Source of the DNA: Salinimicrobium sp049680855
Lineage (GTDB): Bacteria; Bacteroidota; Bacteroidia; Flavobacteriales; Flavobacteriaceae
Length of the DNA stretch: 64,000 nt
Direction: 5' to 3'
Assembly: GCF_049680855.1 (NCBI RefSeq)
Contig: NZ_JBMPGS010000002.1
Location: forward strand, 1 to 64,000
A program made the translations under genes and the position numbers. Position 1 is the first letter of the stretch. Each line of letters begins with the position of its first letter. This document shows positions 8,200 through 15,990 of the stretch, piece by piece. The notes below the pieces were generated by a model. The model was not told the origin of the DNA. It worked only from the letters and a program-made list of their open reading frames with translations, and did no database searches.

Positions 8200-10038
8200 C
8201 TAAGGCGTGTTTCGAACAGAAATCTTTTGAGTTTTTATGCTTCCGTCGTGGTTTAAAATTTTTACAAGATAAACGGAATTCCTTAAATGTGCGGTACCAA
8301 AACTCATGAAATCGGTTTCCGAACTCAATTTTTTATGAAAGACCTGTTTCCCGGAGAGATCGAAAACAGTAACTTCAGAAAGAGGAATTAAAGCCGTATT
8401 TATTATTTCCAGCTGGCTTTGATTATTGTTTTGGAAGATTACCACCTCTTCATATACAATTTCATCATCTACAACAGGAATTTCCTTTTTGTTTAAAAAG
8501 GTTATTTTAAACCTGCTGTGATATATTCCCGGCTCAAGTTCAAGTTCAAAGCTGTTTTCCTTAATTGCGTGGTAAATGTCCAGGAAAGAATCGTACAGAT
8601 ATATGTTAGATGGGCTAAAATTCTGAAGTTCTTTTACAGATATACTAATAGAGGCATCTTCTTTTTCAACTTTCAGAAAGAGGGGGATTTCCTCATTTTC
8701 ATCAAAGGGGCGAATGTCTATTACATAATTCTTTTCGTCCTGAAGAAATCCAACATCTGTAGGTGCTAGGTTATAGGCGGCAGCATCCATAGCTGCATCT
8801 GTCTTACTGGTGGCTGTGGGCCAAAAGGCCAGTGACAACTGCCTTACATATGCGTCATTCAGGCTTACGTCAAATAATATTTGCGGAATTTCAACAATCT
8901 CTCTGGTATCTCCTGATGCTTTATTTGATGCATTTTTAAAATCTGAATAATTCCCTTCTTTACGGTAAACTCTATGCTTATTCTTGAATTCCAAGGTGTT
9001 GTTTGTAGTTCCTTTTACCATGAATCCCTGTGCAATAGGAGAAAAGCGCCGGTCATAATGTTTAGAAGCAGGAAGACCGGGAGGTTGTGGTGAACCTCCT
9101 CCATATTTTTTGAATATAGGCTTTACATAAATACCGGCAGTGCAGGGGTCAACCGGACTAAAGGCACCGTACCCACCTACGTATTGATCTAAACTATGGG
9201 AGGTACCATTCTCTTTGGAATCCCAAAAATAAGCAACCCCGGAAATGGCATTTTTTCGAGTTATTTCACCGTAACAAGTGGTGGTTAAAGTTCCTGTACC
9301 AGAATTCTCCAGCAAAAAAAGGCTTAAATCCAGTGCGGAAGGATAGGGGTTTCCTATAAGCATGTTTGTTCCGGGGGTTGTAAAAAGTAAAATGTTGCCG
9401 TTGTGCGGTCTTCCTCGAAAATCATAACGTTGGCTGTTCCCGGGATTATTCTCTCTGCCGTTTACAACAGTAGGATCTTTTCCGTTGACACCTTTCATGG
9501 TAAAGCCGTGACCGGCCTGAATGATCGTTTGATTCCCCACATGCTGCCAGTCCGTATAGCTGGTGCCCGTGTAGACGAAAAGCCATTGGCTCGAAATTTT
9601 TAATGGATGGGCAGTGCCATCCAAAGTGTTTACAGAAATCGCCTGAGAGCTTTTGGTTTCAGATTCTGGAGCAAATAACATACTGATCCCAAATAAACCA
9701 TTGCTCAGGAAGTCATTTCCAACTGGTGAAGACCAGTAATTATAATCATAAGCGTTGCTTGTCCCTTCCTGAAACACCGAGAGTAAACCATCTCCATGAT
9801 TAAAGGTATTGCCGCTTTCTCCTTGTAGTAATTGTGCTTCTTCTCTTAAGTATAGACTGGCTTCTGTATTAGGGTTGCCGGTGTTTTTATAAAGGCCTAC
9901 TGGTCCTTCAACAAAGAGCAGCTCGTCCTTGACGTACAAAAAATTACTTTTTCCGGAAGCTGTGGGCTTTACGGTAAGTTGCGAAAAGCAAATATTCACC
10001 ATAAATAATGTAAGAATAAGGCTGAATAATTTTTGCAT
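8200..10038 (-). CDS. Secreted protein with T9SS type A sorting domain
   Basis: A 612-residue protein with a Sec signal peptide (residues 1-19, ending ICFSQ) and a C-terminal type A sorting domain of about 75 residues (LSEVTVFDLSGKQVFHKKL, then YLVKI and TQKISVR), which directs export by the type IX secretion system and attachment to the cell surface. The middle resembles large gliding/adhesin-type surface proteins with repeated phrases such as YNYWSSPVG and MLIGNPYPSALDL, without a recognisable enzyme domain. PorX, a T9SS regulator, lies in the same window. First gene of a unit with DUF2752 and the CCC-motif gene. Confidence 0.85.
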   Translation of the reverse strand: MQKLFSLILTLFMVNICFSQLTVKPTASGKSNFLYVKDELLFVEGPVGLYKNTGNPNTEASLYLREEAQLLQGESGNTFNHGDGLLSVFQEGTSNAYDYNYWSSPVGNDFLSNGLFGISMLFAPESETKSSQAISVNTLDGTAHPLKISSQWLFVYTGTSYTDWQHVGNQTIIQAGHGFTMKGVNGKDPTVVNGRENNPGNSQRYDFRGRPHNGNILLFTTPGTNMLIGNPYPSALDLSLFLLENSGTGTLTTTCYGEITRKNAISGVAYFWDSKENGTSHSLDQYVGGYGAFSPVDPCTAGIYVKPIFKKYGGGSPQPPGLPASKHYDRRFSPIAQGFMVKGTTNNTLEFKNKHRVYRKEGNYSDFKNASNKASGDTREIVEIPQILFDVSLNDAYVRQLSLAFWPTATSKTDAAMDAAAYNLAPTDVGFLQDEKNYVIDIRPFDENEEIPLFLKVEKEDASISISVKELQNFSPSNIYLYDSFLDIYHAIKENSFELELEPGIYHSRFKITFLNKKEIPVVDDEIVYEEVVIFQNNNQSQLEIINTALIPLSEVTVFDLSGKQVFHKKLSSETDFMSFGTAHLRNSVYLVKILNHDGSIKTQKISVRNTP

Positions 10039-10054
10039 TTTCCCGAGCTTTGTT

Positions 10055-10062
10055 CAAATTTA
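10055..10062 (-). promoter_or_regulatory. -7 promoter box for the T9SS cargo gene
   Basis: The minus strand reads TAAATTTG (TAnnTTTG), 16 bases before ATG 10038. No TTG at a good -33 distance was seen. Confidence 0.4.
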
Positions 10063-10076
10063 GATGTTTTTTAGAC

Positions 10077-10099
10077 AATATTCTTATTTTAGGAATATT
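10077..10099. promoter_or_regulatory. Short inverted repeat between divergent genes
   Basis: AATATTC at 10077-10083 and GAATATT at 10093-10099 are perfect inverted 7-mers separated by nine bases in the gap between the T9SS cargo gene and the small membrane protein. It could be an operator, but sequence this AT-rich gives such repeats by chance. Confidence 0.2.
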
Positions 10100-10130
10100 A
10101 TAACATTGACAAACAGGTAATTGTATAAAT

Positions 10131-10349
10131 ATGAATTCTCAGGTTATTAATTCATTGTTGATCATTATAGGAGGAGGTTTGCTGGTTTTTCAAATCGCTA
10201 TCCAGGAAAAAAACGTGTACATCATGATTCTTGGGCTGGTTTTTCTCATGTTCGGGCTTTATCGTGCTACTAATTATTGGGTAGAGACAAAAGATGACCA
10301 TAAGAACAATGAAGATGCCGGCGATGGAAAAAATGATCGTGATGCTTAA
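10131..10349 (+). CDS. Small two-segment membrane protein
   Basis: A 72-residue protein with two hydrophobic segments (about 5-22 and 28-45) and a highly charged cytoplasmic-type tail rich in D, N and K. I do not recognise a named family; similar short proteins ahead of Smr-domain genes occur in flavobacteria as far as I recall. Its stop codon overlaps the start region of the Smr gene by eight bases, so the two are translationally linked. Confidence 0.65.
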   Translation: MNSQVINSLLIIIGGGLLVFQIAIQEKNVYIMILGLVFLMFGLYRATNYWVETKDDHKNNEDAGDGKNDRDA

Positions 10350-10887
10350 ACCTGGTGATAAGATAGCTGTACTGGACGAGGATCTCGAAGGCAGAGTGAT
10401 TTCTCTGGATAGAGGTGTAGTAACCATCGAAACTTCTGAAGGTTTTATGCTGGATTTTAATGAAGATGAACTGGTGAAAATAGAAGCGCCACAGGAACTG
10501 GTGCCCGGCAATTTCAGGGAAATTTCTGAAGCTTTAAAAGAAAAAGAAGCTTTTAAAAAGAAAAAGGCAAGACGGGTGAAGCCCAAAGAACGCAATGTAC
10601 CTCCCATGGAGGTCGACCTGCATATTCATAAGTTGGTCAACAATAGCAGGGGAATGTCAAATTATGATATGCTAAGCATTCAACTTGATACCGCAAAACG
10701 CCAGCTGGAATTTGCGATGAACAGGAGAATACAAAAAGTGGTTTTTATTCACGGAGTAGGAGAAGGAGTATTGCGCGCGGAACTTGAAACCTTATTCAAC
10801 CGCTATGAGAATTTAAAGTATTACGACGCCGATTATCAAAAATATGGGTTGGGTGCTACTGAAGTATATATTTTTCAGAACGCATAA
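10342..10887 (+). CDS. Smr/MutS2 C-terminal-domain protein
   Basis: A protein of about 181 residues. The N-terminal 40 residues form a small beta domain (LKPGDKIAVLDEDLEGRV); after a lysine-rich linker the Smr domain shows the motifs VDLHIHKL and VVFIHGVGEGVLR and ends YGLGATEVYIF. Smr domains are nucleases or nucleic-acid binding modules, found free or at the end of MutS2. The start is uncertain: ATG 10342 gives the usual N-terminus for the family, and in-frame ATGs exist at 10294, 10309, 10315, 10324 and 10333. It is coupled to the small membrane protein upstream. Confidence 0.82.
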   Translation: MLKPGDKIAVLDEDLEGRVISLDRGVVTIETSEGFMLDFNEDELVKIEAPQELVPGNFREISEALKEKEAFKKKKARRVKPKERNVPPMEVDLHIHKLVNNSRGMSNYDMLSIQLDTAKRQLEFAMNRRIQKVVFIHGVGEGVLRAELETLFNRYENLKYYDADYQKYGLGATEVYIFQNA

Positions 10888-10890
10888 TTT

Positions 10891-11910
10891 TTATTCTTCA
10901 GCTTCTTCCTCTTCTTCACCGTCTCCATCTTCTTCCGGTAATTCAAAAAGATCTATCACATCTGTGCCCGAATCTCTAAACCCGAAATCGTAAGTATTAA
11001 GACGAATTTGCTCTCCGTCACTTTGTCTTGACAACGTAAGATCTTCGATAAAAACGGTATATCTATAGCTTATTGTAATTTCATTAGACGTAGAAGGTTC
11101 TGCATCAAAAGCCTGTAAAATTTCAGGGTTGAGATAATAAGGAACGCCCTCGTCATTTAGGTCATCTGTAGGGTCGCCATCTTCATCCCAGTCTTCAAAA
11201 ATGGTTAAAGTGCCGTCACCATCGTCATCGTTGTCAAGGTAGTTTGGAATTCCGTCTCCGTCAGTATCGGGCAAATCTGATGCAGTATTTTCCGCTTCCA
11301 CAGCTATCTCTTCGCTCGTAGAAACATTATCTCCATCATCATCAATATCCAGATAATTTGGAATTCCGTCGTTGTCTGTATCCGGGTATTCTACATCGTC
11401 AATAGTGACATAATAATCAGCAATAACCGCATTTTCCATTTCTGTGGGAACGCCGTCCCTGTCAAGATCCAATAAATTGTTAAGGCTGCTGTAAATAACA
11501 ATTTCTCCTCCTGATGTACTTCTGTATTCATCTAAAACACCGGGCGAGGTAGGAGGAATTTCATTACAGAAATAATTATCGCCCACATCTCCATTAAATG
11601 TTCTATAGACCACTTCATTTTCTGAATTTAAGGGAATTCTTCTTTCATCTATAGCCTCGACCAGGAAAACATCATCTTCTGAAAGTGGCTCCAGAAGAAA
11701 ATCATCTGAAAAAGGTTCTAATTCAAAAATGACAGCAATGGCTTCATTTGAAAGATCATTATTGATTTTAAAAAAAACCTGCGTATCATCTGGGCCCGAA
11801 CACCACTCAAAATTATTTTCTTCAAACTGAAAGTTGGTAACGATGATTTCCCCATCATCGCAGGATGCCAGCATTAAAACAGCACAGAGAGCAAAAAAAT
11901 AATTTTTCAT
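10891..11910 (-). CDS. Lipoprotein with acidic calcium-type repeats
   Basis: A protein of about 339 residues starting MKNYFFALCAV with the lipobox LMLASC, so a lipidated envelope protein. The middle has at least three Asp-rich repeats of thrombospondin-3 type (DTDNDGIPNYLDIDDDGD, DTDGDGIPNYLDNDDDGD), which bind calcium in known families. The C-terminus is a long run of acidic residues (EEDGDGEEEEEAEE). An upstream TTG in the same frame gives six more residues but breaks the signal peptide, so the ATG is used. Role unknown; surface or periplasmic calcium-stabilised lipoprotein is an inference. Confidence 0.78.
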   Translation of the reverse strand: MKNYFFALCAVLMLASCDDGEIIVTNFQFEENNFEWCSGPDDTQVFFKINNDLSNEAIAVIFELEPFSDDFLLEPLSEDDVFLVEAIDERRIPLNSENEVVYRTFNGDVGDNYFCNEIPPTSPGVLDEYRSTSGGEIVIYSSLNNLLDLDRDGVPTEMENAVIADYYVTIDDVEYPDTDNDGIPNYLDIDDDGDNVSTSEEIAVEAENTASDLPDTDGDGIPNYLDNDDDGDGTLTIFEDWDEDGDPTDDLNDEGVPYYLNPEILQAFDAEPSTSNEITISYRYTVFIEDLTLSRQSDGEQIRLNTYDFGFRDSGTDVIDLFELPEEDGDGEEEEEAEE

Positions 11911-11984
11911 GAAAAAGATTTGAAACAAAATTAAAGTAAATCACACTTTATACCGACTCTTCTTTCAAATAATTTTATTTGTAT

Positions 11985-11992
11985 TAATTTTG
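11985..11992 (+). promoter_or_regulatory. -7 promoter box for the cysteine desulfurase gene
   Basis: TAATTTTG matches TAnnTTTG, with five bases between the box and ATG 11998. A leaderless mRNA is likely. Confidence 0.45.
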
Positions 11993-11997
11993 AGCCC

Positions 11998-13146
11998 ATG
12001 AAAAAAGTGTATCTGGACAACGCAGCAACTACCCAAATTCGGGAAGAAGTAATTACTAAAATGGCAGAAATCATGAAGGAAACCTATGGGAATCCTTCTT
12101 CCATTCACTCCTTTGGACGTTCGGCGAAAACGCTGATTGAGCAGGCGCGTAAAACTGTAGCAGGTTTTCTAAAAGTGGCTCCTTCAGAAATTATTTTCAC
12201 CTCTGGTGGGACCGAGGCAGATAACCTGGTTCTTAACAGTGCGGTACGTGACCTTGAAGTAAAGCGCATCATCACCTCCAAGATTGAACATCACGCCGTG
12301 CTTTACACCATTGATCAATTAAAGGAAGAATATGATATTAAGGTTGAATACCTTAAACTTGACGACTGCGGAAACCAGGATCTGGATCATTTAGAGGAAC
12401 TGCTTTCCTCTTCAGAAGAAAAAACCCTGGTTAGTCTCATGCACGTGAATAATGAAGTAGGAAACCTGCTGAATATTAAAAAAGTGGGTGAACTATGTCA
12501 AAAACATAAAGCACTTTTTCATAGCGACACAGTGCAATCTGTAGGACATTTTGACCTTGATCTAAGTGAGATCCATATTGATTTCACAGCCGTTAGCGCT
12601 CATAAATTCCATGGTCCCAAAGGGGTGGGTTTTGCTTTTATCCGCAAGAACAGCGGATTGCAACCACTCATCTTTGGAGGAGAGCAGGAGCGTGGTTTTA
12701 GAGCGGGAACAGAGGCCGTTCATAATATTGTAGGGCTCGAAGAAGCCCTAAAACTGTCTTACCAAAATCTTGCAGAGGAACGCGAATATATCACCTCTCT
12801 AAAAAGGCATTTCGTGGACCTTATTCAAAAGGAAATTCCCGGAGTAAAACTTAACGGTTCCTGTGACGATTTTGAAAACAGTACGTATACGCTTGTTAAT
12901 GTATGTTTACCAATTTCTGAAGAAAAGGCGATGATGTTATTGTTCCAACTGGATCTTAAAGGTATTGCCTGCTCAAAAGGAAGCGCCTGCCAGAGTGGAA
13001 GTGAAGGTGGGTCTCATGTTTTGAACGCTTTTTTATCTGAAGAAGACTTGAAAAAACCTTCTTTGCGGTTTTCATTTTCGAGATACAACACAAAAGAGGA
13101 AATTGAATACGTTGTCGAGGTACTGAAAGAATTTATAGAAAAATAA
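11998..13146 (+). CDS. Cysteine desulfurase (NifS/IscS family)
   Basis: A 382-residue class V aminotransferase-fold enzyme that takes sulfur from cysteine, giving alanine and an enzyme persulfide for Fe-S cluster or thio-nucleoside synthesis. It shows LDNAATT at the start, the His98-His99 pair (EHHAV), the PLP lysine K203 in SAHKFHGPKG, and the loop cysteine C331 in KGSACQSGS. No isc or suf partner genes are adjacent, so its role is not narrowed by context. It is convergent with the M23 peptidase gene across a gap with a large inverted repeat. Confidence 0.9.
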   Translation: MKKVYLDNAATTQIREEVITKMAEIMKETYGNPSSIHSFGRSAKTLIEQARKTVAGFLKVAPSEIIFTSGGTEADNLVLNSAVRDLEVKRIITSKIEHHAVLYTIDQLKEEYDIKVEYLKLDDCGNQDLDHLEELLSSSEEKTLVSLMHVNNEVGNLLNIKKVGELCQKHKALFHSDTVQSVGHFDLDLSEIHIDFTAVSAHKFHGPKGVGFAFIRKNSGLQPLIFGGEQERGFRAGTEAVHNIVGLEEALKLSYQNLAEEREYITSLKRHFVDLIQKEIPGVKLNGSCDDFENSTYTLVNVCLPISEEKAMMLLFQLDLKGIACSKGSACQSGSEGGSHVLNAFLSEEDLKKPSLRFSFSRYNTKEEIEYVVEVLKEFIEK

Positions 13147-13225
13147 AAACCTCATAAAACATCTTTCGGAAGCATCTTTTTAAGTAATCTCTGTTAAGGT
13201 TTTTTCTAGCAAAAGAATTTATTTG

Positions 13226-13303
13226 AAAAATGCCATTTTTAGATGTTCAGTCAAAGACATTTTTAGACTCTTTGGCTGCTAAAGATCCAAAAATGGCATT
13301 TTT
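13226..13303. repeat. Nested inverted repeat in a convergent gap
   Basis: A 15-mer at 13226-13240 (AAAAATGCCATTTTT) and its exact reverse complement at 13289-13303 enclose 48 bases. Each 15-mer is itself a near-perfect palindrome. Inside, CAGTCAAAGA and TCTTTGGCTG pair with one wobble. The whole can fold as a two-tier hairpin. It may be a bidirectional terminator for the desulfurase and M23 genes, but the order of stem and T tract is unusual. Confidence 0.6.
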
Positions 13304-13311
13304 GCACTTCT

Positions 13312-15003
13312 TTATTCTTTTCTGAAAAAGGTCCTTTCCAGAACGGTGGTGTTGCCTACATTATCTGTTACTTCTACCTTCAGGTGATTCTCGGTCTCGG
13401 TGACAACTCCGTCGCTAAAGTTATGTGTGAGCAGGTTTTTCTTATATTCATATTCCATTAAAATGAATTTTCCGTTCACAGTGGCGCGATATTCTTTAAT
13501 TCCGGAGAGATCATCAGAAATTCTCACTTTTAGATCATCATTATTGGAGATCCATTGCCCCTCGTTGAAGTTTACAGCGCTCACTCTCGGCGCATTTGTA
13601 TCCCGGCCCAGCGTATATTCTCCAAAAGTGCGGGTTTTGGTGGTAAATCTATCGCCTTCCTTATAAGTAGTGGAATAAATGAGATTTCCATTGGAACTTA
13701 ATCTTGCAATGAACATTTGTTCCCGGTCTTCGGGTTTGTATTTACTTACATCAAAACCAATGGTAATATTGCTGTGAATTGGCGTATCATCCTGGTGTAA
13801 TTTCACCTTTTCATCTTCAAAAGTGACATCCAAAAAAGTATCCTGATAAAGACTATTTTTGGGAATGTAAACATCTATTCCGTTTGCTTCAAAAGCAGTA
13901 GCTTCTTCTGAATTTACGAAATAATCGGTTTCTATTTTTTTCGGAGCGGTCATGTTCTGGGGCATTTTTCCTTCTATGGGAATAGTGACAAGGCGCTCGT
14001 TACCGGCAAAATCTGTTACCCGAATTCTATAATTATAGGAAATGCTGTCTTTTACATCAATATATCCCTGGTTGGAAACATTGCTGTAGATGCTTAATGG
14101 ATTCCCTTCTTCTACAAATAACTTCTGAACCCTGCTCCTGTACCTCGAGTAATATTCATAATCGATCAACTGATTTAAATGTCGTGTTTCAGAAAAAGAG
14201 AATTTCTCAAAGTTGGCCTGAAAGATCTTATCTCCATTTGCCACGGCTTCAATGCGGAATACTCCGTTACGGTTAGGCGCACCGTTTAGTTGGTCTACGG
14301 TTGAAATCCCGAACCCTATGGTGCCGCAGGCATTCACCTGTTCAGCTCTAAAAGAGCCATCGCTTTGAGGGATGAGGTTAAGCTTCTGTCTTTCTGTAGA
14401 ATTATTAACGTGTGCATCTTCACCTACAGGATACACAAAAACTGAATTCACGAGCGGCGCACGACTGTCCTGTAGTTCAATTCCGAACATCATGGGGTTC
14501 ATTGGTCGTTGCTGCCCATCACGAATTTCGAAATGAAGGTGAGGGCCCCCGCTACCGCCCGTGTTGCCACTAAATGCAACAAGTTCTCCCTGTTCCACCT
14601 GCAATTCATCGGCAGAAGGAAAGACTTCAATTTCATAACTTTCCCGTTCGTACTGCCGCTTTTTTATGTAAGCTTCAATTTCGGGAGAAAGTTTTTGCAG
14701 GTGTCCGTATACGGTGGTGTAGCCGTTAGGATGTTGAATGTAAAGTGCTTTTCCATAACCGTAGTGAGAAATGTTGATGCGGCTTATAAAACCTTCTGCA
14801 GAAGCGTACACTGGAAGTCCTTCCCGTTGCTGCGTTTTAATATCGAGTCCACTGTGAAAATGGTTTGATCTTAGTTCTCCAAAAGTCCCTGATAAAACCA
14901 GGTCTACATCCAGAGGATCCTGAAAATAATCCTGTGGGAGTTCGCTTTGGGAGTAAGATGTAAGGGTGTAGAGGCTTATTAAAAAAACAACAAGAATTCT
15001 CAT
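13312..15003 (-). CDS. M23 family metallopeptidase (LytM type)
   Basis: A 563-residue exported protein with a signal peptide (residues 1-19, ending TSYSQ). The LytM domain is near the N-terminus: zinc ligands H50 and D54 in HSGLD and HLHFE at 155-159, with a long insertion of about 25 residues between the two halves. The remaining 380 residues look like beta-rich domains (for example DDLSGIKEYRATVNGKFILMEY). M23 enzymes cut peptidoglycan cross-links; without the third domain being studied, substrate is inferred. Some flavobacterial homologues serve as scaffold proteins, but all zinc residues seem present here. Confidence 0.87.
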   Translation of the reverse strand: MRILVVFLISLYTLTSYSQSELPQDYFQDPLDVDLVLSGTFGELRSNHFHSGLDIKTQQREGLPVYASAEGFISRINISHYGYGKALYIQHPNGYTTVYGHLQKLSPEIEAYIKKRQYERESYEIEVFPSADELQVEQGELVAFSGNTGGSGGPHLHFEIRDGQQRPMNPMMFGIELQDSRAPLVNSVFVYPVGEDAHVNNSTERQKLNLIPQSDGSFRAEQVNACGTIGFGISTVDQLNGAPNRNGVFRIEAVANGDKIFQANFEKFSFSETRHLNQLIDYEYYSRYRSRVQKLFVEEGNPLSIYSNVSNQGYIDVKDSISYNYRIRVTDFAGNERLVTIPIEGKMPQNMTAPKKIETDYFVNSEEATAFEANGIDVYIPKNSLYQDTFLDVTFEDEKVKLHQDDTPIHSNITIGFDVSKYKPEDREQMFIARLSSNGNLIYSTTYKEGDRFTTKTRTFGEYTLGRDTNAPRVSAVNFNEGQWISNNDDLKVRISDDLSGIKEYRATVNGKFILMEYEYKKNLLTHNFSDGVVTETENHLKVEVTDNVGNTTVLERTFFRKE

Positions 15004-15036
15004 AGATGGTCAAAAATGGGGTTTTAAGTAGTGTGT

Positions 15037-15044
15037 CAAAGATA
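15037..15044 (-). promoter_or_regulatory. -7 promoter box for the M23 peptidase gene
   Basis: The minus strand reads TATCTTTG (TAnnTTTG), 33 bases before ATG 15003, giving a leader of roughly 27 bases. Confidence 0.45.
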
Positions 15045-15130
15045 GGCAATATAGCATCAAAAATTAAACCCTTGCGACTGAGGAGTTTATTTTTTCTGTT
15101 AACAATTGCTAAAAATTTGAACTCAAAATA

Positions 15131-15161
15131 TTGTGTTATTTGGGAAGGTATGTTAACTTTG
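15131..15161 (+). promoter_or_regulatory. Promoter of the zapB-like/zapA operon
   Basis: TTG at 15131-15133 and TAACTTTG at 15154-15161 are 20 bases apart and match the Bacteroidota -33/-7 elements. The leader to ATG 15189 would be about 20 bases. Confidence 0.55.
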
Positions 15162-15188
15162 TAGGGATTAGCAGCACGAATAGCTTTA

Positions 15189-15479
15189 ATGAGGAATTTA
15201 TCTGAAATAGTTGGTAGTCTTGAAAGTAAGGTTGTAAAGTTGCTACAGGACCATAAGGTGCTAAAGCAAAAAAATCAATCCTTACAGGAAGAGGTATACA
15301 ACTTAAAGCTGGAAAATCAACGATTGCAGGAAAATCTGGAATCTAGTGATAAACGCATCCAGACTCTTAAAGCAGCAAATGCTTTGCTGGGCAGTAATGA
15401 TTATAAAAAAGAAACCAAGCTTAAGATAAACGGCTTGATAAGGGAAATTGACCAGTGTATAGTTCAACTTTCCGAATAA
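15189..15479 (+). CDS. ZapB-like coiled-coil protein
   Basis: A 96-residue protein that is almost wholly a heptad-patterned coiled coil (LKQKNQSLQEEVYNLKLENQ), with no membrane segment. It sits ten bases before zapA, and short coiled-coil proteins in this place are common in Bacteroidota. By size, fold and context it resembles the division factor ZapB, which bridges ZapA at the Z ring; direct sequence homology to E. coli ZapB is not claimed. Confidence 0.65.
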   Translation: MRNLSEIVGSLESKVVKLLQDHKVLKQKNQSLQEEVYNLKLENQRLQENLESSDKRIQTLKAANALLGSNDYKKETKLKINGLIREIDQCIVQLSE

Positions 15480-15488
15480 GAAGAGAAG

Positions 15489-15779
15489 ATGTCTAACGCG
15501 CTTAAAATAAAGCTTTCAATAGCAGACAGGGTATACCCGCTTACAATTCATCCAGACCAGGAAGAAGGGCTGCGCAAGGCTGCAAAAAAGATTGAAGGTA
15601 TGATTAAGCAATTCGAACAGAGTTATGCTGTTAGGGATAAGCAGGATGTGCTGGCTATGTGCGCCTTGCAGTTTGCCGCCCAAACCGAGCAAAAAGACAT
15701 AAATACTAAAAGCGAAATTCTTATGGCTGAAGATAAGTTGAGGAATCTCGACGAATTGCTTCAGGAGCATTTGGTTTAA
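15489..15779 (+). CDS. zapA: Cell division protein ZapA
   Basis: A 96-residue protein with the ZapA pattern: an N-terminal strand (LKIKLSIADRVYPLTIHPDQEE), then EGLRKAAKKIEGMIKQF and DVLAMCALQFAAQ, followed by a C-terminal helix for the coiled coil. ZapA binds FtsZ and stabilises protofilament bundles at mid-cell. It follows the ZapB-like gene by nine bases and precedes the 6S RNA, the same zapA-6S linkage as in E. coli. Confidence 0.88.
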   Translation: MSNALKIKLSIADRVYPLTIHPDQEEGLRKAAKKIEGMIKQFEQSYAVRDKQDVLAMCALQFAAQTEQKDINTKSEILMAEDKLRNLDELLQEHLV

Positions 15780-15799
15780 CGTTCTTTAAATAAAACTAA

Positions 15800-15972
15800 G
15801 GTTACTGCCTGTATTAGTTATTTTTTTTGATAAACTCAACACCAATTCTTTAAAAAGGGTGAGTTTAAGTTGTAAAAGCGAGCCGTCTTCGAGCGGATAC
15901 TTGATCAGCTTGTTAGCCCTAAACGTGATTTTAAAGAGTTTATACAAAACCATACTAATGCAGGCTTTTTTT
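15800..15972 (+). ncRNA. ssrS: 6S RNA, flavobacterial type (6S-Flavo-like)
   Basis: The 211-base gap between zapA and rny holds a closing stem of 12 bp: GCCTGTATTAGT (15807-15818) with ACTAATGCAGGC (15954-15965, one G-U pair), followed by eight T that would end transcription. Inside lie a 7-bp hairpin (15832-15838 with 15860-15866) and a GC-containing arm around 15878-15896, with a long open interior. That shape mimics an open promoter and is the hallmark of 6S RNA, which binds RNA polymerase. The position next to zapA agrees. The 5' end is approximate. Confidence 0.75.
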
Positions 15973-15990
15973 ATATATATAAACTAACAT

